Source of the DNA: [Candidatus Thermochlorobacteriaceae] bacterium GBChlB
GTDB lineage: Bacteria; Bacteroidota; Chlorobiia; Chlorobiales; Thermochlorobacteraceae
Assembly: GCA_000724175.1 (NCBI GenBank)
Contig: JPGV01000021.1
Location: forward strand, 1 to 38,856
Direction of reading: 5' to 3'
DNA: 38,856 bases
The notes under the pieces are model-generated. The model was not told the origin of the DNA. It saw only the letters and a program-made list of their open reading frames with translations, and ran no database searches. Each line of letters opens with the position of its first letter. Position 1 is the stretch's first letter. This document shows, in pieces, positions 27,221-34,328 of this stretch. The position numbers and the translations under genes were made by a program.

Positions 27221-28573
27221 TCACTCCGATTGAAAGAACAGTTCTTTCAACCGCTTACGAGCGATGCCGAGCCGCGCTTCGATTTCAGATTTTTCTAACT
27301 GGCGTTCAATGGAAATTTCCTGCACCGATTTTTTCTTGATGTCATGCAGCGTTATCAACTCGCGCTCGACGCGTGGCAATTTTTGAATGCACTCCAAGAG
27401 CCGTTCTTGGTCACTGAGCGCCCGCCTCGGCGGTTCGGCAGGCGTTGCTTGCGCAGGACTGAGGTTTTTATACCGCTTTGCTGCCATTGGCGGGAGTTTT
27501 TTGACCGGCGCCGCATCAATGTTTTGAACGAACTCGTCCGTTTCAGGCAGCGAGTCCGCATTTGTGCCGATGGCAATTTTATCGCCGAGTGCGTTTTGCG
27601 CAGGCAACTGAATTTGAATCGGCGATTGAAATCCGTTGGCAACGAATTGCTCTTTGGCAAGTTTTTCGCTCAGCATTGCGTTTGCATCGAGGTCGATGTT
27701 TTTCGTCAGCCGAAGGTCTTCGAGGTTCGCTGAAATGGCTTTGCGCGAGTCGAATTCGCCGAACAGCCGCATAAAATCAGCGTACTCCAGCCCGCGCGCT
27801 TCGCAATATGGAATCTCTCGATTCCAAATTTTTGTGCAGAGCGCGCTGAACTTCTCGTAAATTTCGGGCAAGCGAACGGCAACATCGAACCCGTCGGCTT
27901 TATCGCGCGCTGCCGAACTATACGGCAGCTTCATAATGATGTTGATGCCAGCCGCTTCGGCGTAGCGCTCGGCAATGCCGCTTCCATCGTCTCGATTCAC
28001 AATCAACCCCAGCAGACGCGATTTTCCGCCGACGGTCTTGAAGTGGTTATTGGCAATGCAAATGTTATTGGCTGCGAAAATCGATTGGCGGTCGTTAGAG
28101 ACAACGAGAATGACTTCTTCGCAGAGCGAGCGAGCGAGCGGCGTGGCAAATCCGCCGCAGACGACATCGCCTAAAAAGTCCATCAAAATCACGTCCAACT
28201 CCCATTGAAAGAGTCCAAGTTTTTCCAGCACATCGAAGCCTGAAATGATGCCGCGCCCGCCGCAACCGCGTCCGACTTCAGGCCCGCCGAGTTCAATGCC
28301 AAACACTGGTTGCTCGATGCCGTCAAGGTGTTTTTTGAACACAATATCTTCGACTTGCACTTTCTCGTGTCGCGCAGTTTTTTCGCCGAAGATTTCTGTT
28401 ACAGTCGGCAGCGAGAGTCCGCCGAAGAGCGACGTGGTCGAGTCGTGTTTCGGGTCGCAACCGAGTTGCAGCACGCGCTTTTGCATCATTGCAAATGTCG
28501 CAGTCATGTTGGTGGTCGTAAAACTTTTTCCGATGCCACCTTTGCCGTAAATCGCAATGGTTCGCGCTGCCAT
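27221..28573 (-). CDS. bchX: Chlorophyllide a reductase iron protein, with C-terminal sigma-70 region-4-like extension
   Basis: BchX is the [4Fe-4S] ATPase that feeds electrons to BchY-BchZ, which reduces the C7=C8 bond of chlorophyllide-type intermediates. The ATG at 28573 has AAAGGA upstream and gives 450 residues; the frame is open further upstream without family sequence. Seen: P-loop GKGGIGKS (10-17), cluster cysteines 104 (RGCGGRG) and 139 (VVCGGFA), and switch-like CDPKHDST (39-46). The BchX core ends near 330. A Pro-rich linker (about 352-385) leads to residues 387-446, which read like sigma-70 region 4: LPRVERELITL, SVQEISIE, then ARLGIARKRLKELF. The usual length is about 330-380, so the tail is real extra sequence. 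The gene follows bchC by 47 bases. BchY and BchZ are absent from the window. Confidence 0.93.
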   Translation of the reverse strand: MAARTIAIYGKGGIGKSFTTTNMTATFAMMQKRVLQLGCDPKHDSTTSLFGGLSLPTVTEIFGEKTARHEKVQVEDIVFKKHLDGIEQPVFGIELGGPEVGRGCGGRGIISGFDVLEKLGLFQWELDVILMDFLGDVVCGGFATPLARSLCEEVILVVSNDRQSIFAANNICIANNHFKTVGGKSRLLGLIVNRDDGSGIAERYAEAAGINIIMKLPYSSAARDKADGFDVAVRLPEIYEKFSALCTKIWNREIPYCEARGLEYADFMRLFGEFDSRKAISANLEDLRLTKNIDLDANAMLSEKLAKEQFVANGFQSPIQIQLPAQNALGDKIAIGTNADSLPETDEFVQNIDAAPVKKLPPMAAKRYKNLSPAQATPAEPPRRALSDQERLLECIQKLPRVERELITLHDIKKKSVQEISIERQLEKSEIEARLGIARKRLKELFFQSE

Positions 28574-28620
28574 ATTTTTTTCCTTTCGTGAATGTTGTTG
28601 CGCTCGTATCGCGCCAAAAT

Positions 28621-29607
28621 TTAATCCGTTTGCCAGTTCAGCACCATTTTCAAACACGTCTGGTCGTAGAAGGCGGTTCTGTACGCATGAGCGACGCCGT
28701 TCCACGCCGACACTTGGTGCGTGAAGAGTTTCTTAAAGTCAATGTTATGCGTTGCGATGATGTCGAGCGTGCGCTCTAAATCGCCTAACGCCCACTGCTT
28801 TGCCGCCAAAAATCTCACTTCTTTCATAAATGCTACGTAATACGCAAGGTCAATCCGCTCGTAGAATCCGCCCAAGACAACTGTGCCGCTCATTCGGAGC
28901 TGTTTGAGGCTCTCTTCAATGGCGGGCATTGAGCCAGAACAATCAATCACCACATCGACGAGCGCACCGCCAAGCGCGTCGGACAGAGGCAACTGCGGCG
29001 TGTGAATCTTGACATCGGCAACGGATTTCGACAACCGAAACGCGCTCAAATCAGTGGCGATGACTTTTTCCGCGCCGAAGCGTTTAGCAAACTCTGCCGC
29101 AAGCAACCCTACCACGCCCTGTCCCAGAACCAACACTTTTTTTCCGGCAACGAGCGCAAGGTCGATGATGTGTAGCGCTGTTGCGCCGAGCGGCAGCGCA
29201 AGACCAACAGCAGCGTCGTGCAGGCTCTCTTTTTGAAGCACATCGAGCCGCGTTGTCTTATGATACGGCGAGACGATATACTGCGACGCGCCGCCAAACG
29301 CTGCATTGACGCCGACATAGCCAAATGAGCCGGACACATACACGAACTTTCCGAGGCAGTCGTCTGCCACCCCCTTTCCTTTATCAATAATTTTCCCGAC
29401 GGTTTCGTAGCCGGGAATGACAGGATAGTCGGTCATCGGCATCGGCGAGAGCTTGCCTTCAAAGAGCATTTTTTCCGTGCCAGCACTGACACTTGACCAG
29501 AAAGTCTCGATAAGCACGTCGCCTGCTTCTAACTCACGCAACTGCACGGGTCGCATTTCCACTGTTTCAGGCGCCGTAAAGACCACCGCTTTTGATTCCG
29601 ACTTCAT
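28621..29607 (-). CDS. bchC: 3-hydroxyethyl bacteriochlorophyllide a dehydrogenase
   Basis: It oxidises the C3 hydroxyethyl group to acetyl, completing bacteriochlorophyllide a. The 328-residue MDR-type oxidoreductase has SSVSAGTEKMLFEGKL near 38-53 (BchC-specific, without the zinc-ligand pattern of alcohol dehydrogenases), VIPGYETVGKI, and the nucleotide-binding VLVLGQGVVGLLAAEFAKRF. The C-terminal region matches the family in size. It lies between bchF (69-base gap) and bchX (47-base gap) on the same strand, an arrangement that fits sequential pathway steps. The ATG at 29607 gives a normal N-terminus. Confidence 0.93.
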   Translation of the reverse strand: MKSESKAVVFTAPETVEMRPVQLRELEAGDVLIETFWSSVSAGTEKMLFEGKLSPMPMTDYPVIPGYETVGKIIDKGKGVADDCLGKFVYVSGSFGYVGVNAAFGGASQYIVSPYHKTTRLDVLQKESLHDAAVGLALPLGATALHIIDLALVAGKKVLVLGQGVVGLLAAEFAKRFGAEKVIATDLSAFRLSKSVADVKIHTPQLPLSDALGGALVDVVIDCSGSMPAIEESLKQLRMSGTVVLGGFYERIDLAYYVAFMKEVRFLAAKQWALGDLERTLDIIATHNIDFKKLFTHQVSAWNGVAHAYRTAFYDQTCLKMVLNWQTD

Positions 29608-29676
29608 ACTTCACACTGCTAAGGTTGAGAACAAATTTTCGCGTTTGATTCGCGCTTGACTTTTCGCATTTTGCCT

Positions 29677-30147
29677 TTAAATCATGCCCGCCGCTTTGAG
29701 CCGCGCTTCGTTGCGCTTTTCAAGGTAGATTCTGACAAGGTATTGCGCGGCGTTGGCGATGTAAGTAAAATACGCGGCGTATGCCACCCAAACGAGTTCC
29801 TTTTCCGAGACATTCATCGCGGCGAAAATGAAATACAAAAAATGCACTACGATGGCAATCGTGCTGCCGACATCTTCCCAAAAAAATTCCGGCGAGAACA
29901 CCCACATTCCAAAGACCTCTTTTTCCCAAATCGCGCCGGTAACGAACAGCACGATGAAAAACAGCGTCTTAAAAAAGATTGCCCAAGTAACCCAAACGAA
30001 ATTTTCTATTGTGCCAAGGGAGTAAAGCACCGTAACGGCAACGCCGCCAAGAAAGACCAGAAATTGAATTGGAGCGAGGATGATTTGAACTTTCGTCCAT
30101 ACCGATTGATTGCGGATGCGCAATTGCTCCGGCGTGTAGCGAGGCAT
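29677..30147 (-). CDS. bchF: 3-vinyl bacteriochlorophyllide hydratase
   Basis: It hydrates the C3 vinyl group to 1-hydroxyethyl. The 156 residues start [15 protein letters not shown], the typical BchF opening. Four membrane segments follow at about 24-44, 50-70, 95-113 and 119-138, and the family motifs [19 protein letters not shown] and [10 protein letters not shown] are present. It is the first gene of the minus-strand bchF-bchC-bchX set. An AAAGGAAG Shine-Dalgarno sequence lies about 8 bases before the ATG, and a promoter-like pair sits at 30193-30221. In green sulfur bacteria a second hydratase (BchV) serves antenna pigments; this sequence looks like BchF, though I cannot exclude BchV without alignment. 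Confidence 0.9.
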   Translation of the reverse strand: MPRYTPEQLRIRNQSVWTKVQIILAPIQFLVFLGGVAVTVLYSLGTIENFVWVTWAIFFKTLFFIVLFVTGAIWEKEVFGMWVFSPEFFWEDVGSTIAIVVHFLYFIFAAMNVSEKELVWVAYAAYFTYIANAAQYLVRIYLEKRNEARLKAAGMI

Positions 30148-30192
30148 CGTATTCTTCCTTTCCCAAAAATGTTACTTCAGTTCTCTGCACAC

Positions 30193-30221
30193 AATCTAAC
30201 ACAAAAAATCACCTATTACAA
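30193..30221 (-). promoter_or_regulatory. Promoter candidate for bchF-bchC-bchX
   Basis: On the minus strand: TTGTAA (30221-30216), a 17-base spacer, TAGATT (30198-30193). Both hexamers match 4 of 6 consensus bases. The start would fall near 30187, leaving about a 40-base leader with a Shine-Dalgarno sequence. No PpsR-type TGT-N12-ACA site was seen. Confidence 0.5.
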
Positions 30222-30273
30222 CCCTGACCAGCCTCCACACCTCGACACGCGGTATTGCCACAGCGCAGCGATT

Positions 30274-32010
30274 ATGCTAACTTTAATTTTTAAGAAAGCC
30301 ATAAATTTCAAAAACCAAACGCCGCCAACCTTGTTCCAAACACCAACGCCATGTCGACCTTCATCGACGCTTTTTCCAAAAGCATTTTTGTTCTCTGCGC
30401 TGCTCTTTTTTTGCACTGAGCTCTATGCAGGCGGCGAGACATTTCCTGCCGGACATTGGGCGTATGACATTATCGACCAGCTCGTCGTGCGTGGCTACTT
30501 GACCAAACTCTACGATGTGGCACGCCCTTACGAGCGGCTCGACGTCGCCCGCGCTATTTTGGAAACCGATAAAACTACCATCGAAGAACGCTCCACGCTT
30601 TGGCTGTTCCAGAAATTGGAACAAGAATTAGAAGACGAGTTGGGCTGGCTGCGCGACGAGGCATTTCCGACGGCAGCAATTCGCCTGGCGGCACGACCAG
30701 AACTCATCGCCGAGCGGCGTGATGGACCAAGACCAAACCTTCAACTTCCTGCTGAGCAGCAAAGTGGCCTCGACCTGCGACCGCGTTTCAGAGGGCGCGG
30801 CAGAGTTGCGCTGTATTTTGAAAAAGACTTCGTGCTTTACAATGCGTCCATCCTACAAAGCAACGGCGTCTTCGATGTTGTTCCAGCGCGCACTTACGGC
30901 AGCGCCACCGCATACAGCGAACAAGCATACTTTGCTTATCACGGCGAAACATTTCGTTTCAAACTCGGACGCGACTACGCCAACTGGGGATACGGACGAC
31001 ACAGCTTGATTCTTTCCAACACAGCAGGACCGCTCGACCAATTGATGTTCCAACTCAACACGCGCACGCTGCGGTTTACATTTATCACCGCGATGCTCGA
31101 TAAAGTCGAGTATCGTGAAGAAGGCTCACCCTCTGGTGCGATTCCAAGTTTTGTTGAACGCTACCTCACTGCGGTTCGCTTCGACCTCAATCTTTTCTCG
31201 AGCAAAGCCCGCTTGGGAGTTTGGCAAGGGTTGCTTTACGGCGGACGCAATCGACCACTTGACTTTCGCTTCATCAATCCGTTTATCGTTTTTTACGCCG
31301 ACCAGTTCAACGCACGGCAGGAAACAAACCCCATCATCGGCGGCGACTTTAGCCTTTATCCGTTCAATGGCTTCAACATCTACGGCAGTTTAATGATTGA
31401 CGACTGGCAGGCAGACCGTCAGGACATTACCGACCTTGAACCGAACTTATGGTCAGGTCAGTTGGGCATTCGCGCCTCAAACATTCTTTTCGGGCTTGGC
31501 ATTGACGGCACCGACGCATTTATCGAGCTGACGCGCGCCATCAACCGTGCCTATCATCAACGGCTTTTCAACCGTTATCAGCGTTGGATATTTGGCACCA
31601 ATCCGCTTGCACATCCACTCGGCACAGATTTCGAGTCACTTGAACTTGGCATCTCGCATTGGTTTAGAAAGCAGTTTCGTGCGTCGCTTAGTTTGCTGCT
31701 CATTGGAAAAGGCGAAGGCAGTCTTTACGGCGATTTTACCGAGCCATGGTTGGAACGCAATCCCGACGGCACCTTTCGCTTCAATGTGCGCGACGGATAC
31801 AGCGAACCGTCGCCCTTCGGCATCGTTGAGCGCCGCACCGCGCTGACAGCGGGATTTTTTTATCAACCATCCAACGCCTTCAACGCCGAGTTGAACTTGA
31901 CCTATGTTTGGCGAAGCAACCTTAACAACGTCTCGGGCGCGACCGGAACAGATTTTCAAATTTTCTTTCGCGCCTTGTTCGAAATTCAGCCCGTCTTGAA
32001 CCTGTTTTGA
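30274..32010 (+). CDS. Wzi-like outer-membrane beta-barrel protein
   Basis: 578 residues from the ATG at 30274. The start is uncertain: the frame is open far upstream, and a later non-ATG start would give a shorter signal. A hydrophobic signal ends near ELYAGGETF. An S-layer/capsule-type helical region with AGHWAYDIIDQLVVRGYL follows, then a Wzi-type barrel: FRFKLGRDYANWGYGRHSLI, GRNRPLDFRFINPFIVFYAD, and NPIIGGDFSLYPFNGFNIYG. Wzi anchors capsular polysaccharide at the outer membrane. No other capsule genes are nearby, so the ligand is open. It is divergent from bchF and followed 2 bases later by the next gene. Confidence 0.75.
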   Translation: MLTLIFKKAINFKNQTPPTLFQTPTPCRPSSTLFPKAFLFSALLFFCTELYAGGETFPAGHWAYDIIDQLVVRGYLTKLYDVARPYERLDVARAILETDKTTIEERSTLWLFQKLEQELEDELGWLRDEAFPTAAIRLAARPELIAERRDGPRPNLQLPAEQQSGLDLRPRFRGRGRVALYFEKDFVLYNASILQSNGVFDVVPARTYGSATAYSEQAYFAYHGETFRFKLGRDYANWGYGRHSLILSNTAGPLDQLMFQLNTRTLRFTFITAMLDKVEYREEGSPSGAIPSFVERYLTAVRFDLNLFSSKARLGVWQGLLYGGRNRPLDFRFINPFIVFYADQFNARQETNPIIGGDFSLYPFNGFNIYGSLMIDDWQADRQDITDLEPNLWSGQLGIRASNILFGLGIDGTDAFIELTRAINRAYHQRLFNRYQRWIFGTNPLAHPLGTDFESLELGISHWFRKQFRASLSLLLIGKGEGSLYGDFTEPWLERNPDGTFRFNVRDGYSEPSPFGIVERRTALTAGFFYQPSNAFNAELNLTYVWRSNLNNVSGATGTDFQIFFRALFEIQPVLNLF

Positions 32011-32012
32011 GT

Positions 32013-32633
32013 ATGATTGTTCACCGTTGCCGTGTTGCGCTTTTCGTTGCACTGTTGATGCTCGGTTCAGAACGGTGGTGTCATGCACAGTCGGCAATAT
32101 CCCAACGCACCAGCGATGTTTTTGTCGAGTTGACGAATGATTGTATCTTGAATGCTATTCGAGGACGCGCGACGGTAATTGTGCTTCAACCAGAGACAAC
32201 GGCGGGATTTAAAGCATATTTAGATGCTGGCGTTCAAGCGGCGCTGCTCTCGTCGGGCATTACGCTCTACGAAACACCGGAGAAAGCGCGCGATGCAGTT
32301 CAACTGTCGTATCAACTTAGTTCATCGTCGCTCTCGTATCGTGCGCTTTCCGGTCAAGGCGGCGACGAGAAAACGGAACGACGATTCGGCTTAACGCTGC
32401 TCGTCAAAGCCGTCGAGCCAAGCGGCAAAGTCGTCGTCGCAGACTCTTTTTCGGCAACGCGCCTCGATACCGTTCAGACAGCGGAACTTGCAGCGTTGGA
32501 AGACATGCGGTTTCCGGAAACCAGAAAGAGCAGCACAACATCCAGCGTGTTGGAGAGCGTCGCCGCGCCTGTTGCCGTGATTAGCGCAGTTGGCATCATC
32601 GTCTTTTTATTTTTCAGCGTGAGAAGCCGATGA
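32013..32633 (+). CDS. Exported/anchored protein of unknown function
   Basis: 206 residues from the ATG at 32013 (a TTG at 32007 overlaps the previous stop). The N-terminal signal ends near CHAQS. A middle alpha/beta domain (about 25-155) includes a Ser-rich strand near 100-112. A C-terminal membrane helix (about 180-202) ends with basic RSR. This would give a periplasmic domain held by one helix. No family recognised. It lies between the Wzi-like gene (2-base gap) and bamD (27-base gap), so an envelope role is likely but inferred. Confidence 0.65.
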   Translation: MIVHRCRVALFVALLMLGSERWCHAQSAISQRTSDVFVELTNDCILNAIRGRATVIVLQPETTAGFKAYLDAGVQAALLSSGITLYETPEKARDAVQLSYQLSSSSLSYRALSGQGGDEKTERRFGLTLLVKAVEPSGKVVVADSFSATRLDTVQTAELAALEDMRFPETRKSSTTSSVLESVAAPVAVISAVGIIVFLFFSVRSR

Positions 32634-32660
32634 GTTTCCGCGCATAATGATTGACTTGAC

Positions 32661-33569
32661 ATGAAAGCATTTGACTTAAAGATTTTCTTTTATGTTCTCG
32701 CCGGTCTGCTTGCGCCTGTTTTTTTAGGGTGCGGCGGTTCGCAAAAAGCCACGGGCGAAGAAAGAACGCTTGCTGCTGCGTTTGCTTACGCCAAGTCGCT
32801 CTACGACCAAAAAGATTACACGGGTGCGCAGTTGGAACTCTCCAAACTTTCTTACACCAGCCGCGCAACGGAACTCGAGGACGATGTGCAGTTTTATCTC
32901 GCGCAGTGCTATTTCCAGAACGGTCAGTATCTTTTGGCGGCAGATGCCTATCAAACCTTACTCCGAAATGTTACCTCGTCGCCGTATAACCGTGCCGCAT
33001 TTTTTCAAATCGGCGTCTGCTACTACAAGCTCTCGCCGATGCACAGTTTAGACCAAGAATACGCGCGACGCGCCATACAGCAGTTTCAGGCGTTTCTCGA
33101 TGCGTATCCCTTGCCCGACTCTGCGCAGGTCGCCAAAGAAATGAGCGATCTCCGCGAACTCATTGCGCTCACGAGCGACGACGGGCGCAAGACACAATAC
33201 GCCGCGCTCATCACACGCTTAGAATCGCAGTTGGGGCAGTTAGACACTGTGCGGCTCGCGGAAGAACACATTCGTTTGTGCCGCGAAAAACTTGCGCTCA
33301 AAGCACTCGAGGCAGCCGAACAGTATATTCAACTTCGCGCCTACAAAGCCGCCACGATTTACTACGACGAAGTCTTAACCAGCTATTCCGACAGCCCCTA
33401 CTACGAAACAGCGCTACTTGGCAAAATCGACATGCTGCTTATCCGTGAGCGATGGGCGGAAGCCAAAGATGAAATTGAAAAATATGAAGAGCGGTTTCCC
33501 GACCGTAAGTTTCGCGTCGAGGGCGCAAAGGCAAAAGTCAAAGACATGCTTCAAACGACGAGCAAGTAA
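32661..33569 (+). CDS. bamD: Outer-membrane assembly lipoprotein BamD
   Basis: BamD is the essential lipoprotein partner of BamA in inserting outer-membrane barrels. 302 residues: a lipoprotein signal (hydrophobic 8-22, FLGC with Cys24), then TPR-like repeats: AYAKSLYDQKDYTGAQLEL, QFYLAQCYFQNGQYLLAADAYQ, then a later pair near 225-290 with YDEVLTSYSDSPYYETA. The arrangement matches YfiO/BamD. nadD follows after 31 bases. The Wzi-like barrel two genes upstream is a plausible client. Confidence 0.88.
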   Translation: MKAFDLKIFFYVLAGLLAPVFLGCGGSQKATGEERTLAAAFAYAKSLYDQKDYTGAQLELSKLSYTSRATELEDDVQFYLAQCYFQNGQYLLAADAYQTLLRNVTSSPYNRAAFFQIGVCYYKLSPMHSLDQEYARRAIQQFQAFLDAYPLPDSAQVAKEMSDLRELIALTSDDGRKTQYAALITRLESQLGQLDTVRLAEEHIRLCREKLALKALEAAEQYIQLRAYKAATIYYDEVLTSYSDSPYYETALLGKIDMLLIRERWAEAKDEIEKYEERFPDRKFRVEGAKAKVKDMLQTTSK

Positions 33570-33600
33570 GTCAGACTCGAGTTTTTTCCCTGAACAACAC

Positions 33601-34197
33601 ATGAAAGTCGCGCTGTTCGGCGGCACGTTCGACCCGCCGCACAACGGACATATCGCTTTACTGACGCTGACGCGCGAACTTTTTTCGCCCGACCGAATCG
33701 TGCTGAGCGTCTCTCGTAACCCGCTTAAAGCATCGGTGCTGACGCCCGACACGCATCGGCTTGCACTTGCCGAATTACTTGCCGATGAAATCAACGCCAC
33801 AGGGAACATCGTTGAAGTCAACACACGGGAACTGCGACGCAAGCGCCCGTCTTACACGATTGACACGCTTAAACACCTGACGAGCAAGTATCCTAACGCA
33901 GATTTTTTGCTGTGCATCGGCGAGGACAATTATCGAAATTTTTCGCGGTGGAAGTCGCCAGAGAAAATCCTTGCGATGTCGCAAGTCGCTGTGTTCTCGC
34001 GCCAACTGTCCGATGAAAAACGCCCGTCGTTTTCACTCGTTCAAGGCAGCGCCGTTCGATATGTGAAGTTGGACTTTTCAATTTCCGCCACCGACATTCG
34101 CGCTGCGCTCTCTAAGGGCGACGATGTCAGCGATAAACTTCCGCGCTCGATTCTGCGCTACATCGCTGCGCACGGATTGTATCAAGCGGCGTTGTAA
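33601..34197 (+). CDS. nadD: Nicotinate-nucleotide adenylyltransferase
   Basis: It joins ATP and nicotinate mononucleotide to form deamido-NAD. The ATG at 33601 gives MKVALFGGTFDPPHNGHIAL with the nucleotidyltransferase (H/T)xGH motif. Then KRPSYTIDTLKHL, LCIGEDNYRNFSRWKS and the C-terminal ISATDIRAAL signature follow. 198 residues is the normal size. The frame is open to 33418 inside bamD, without family sequence. The ligand-binding Trp in the RWKSPE segment is present. Confidence 0.95.
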   Translation: MKVALFGGTFDPPHNGHIALLTLTRELFSPDRIVLSVSRNPLKASVLTPDTHRLALAELLADEINATGNIVEVNTRELRRKRPSYTIDTLKHLTSKYPNADFLLCIGEDNYRNFSRWKSPEKILAMSQVAVFSRQLSDEKRPSFSLVQGSAVRYVKLDFSISATDIRAALSKGDDVSDKLPRSILRYIAAHGLYQAAL

Positions 34198-34328
34198 CCA
34201 TTTCTCGCGTTTTCCGACCCCTGTTTTCACGTCGATATTTCCAACAACATTTTTCAAAACGTTTTTTGTAGAATCCGTCGTTTAGAAGCCACGCATTGTT
34301 TTTTGCAATCCTTTAACTCTGTTTGAGC

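Noticed and set aside
29656-30273. Long upstream extension of the Wzi-like frame
   Set aside because: It is antisense to bchF, which has clear family motifs, so the frame is open by chance.
34198-34328. B12 riboswitch upstream of nrdJ
   Set aside because: The region is too short for a full element and shows no B12-box-like core; NrdR-box pairs were also not seen.
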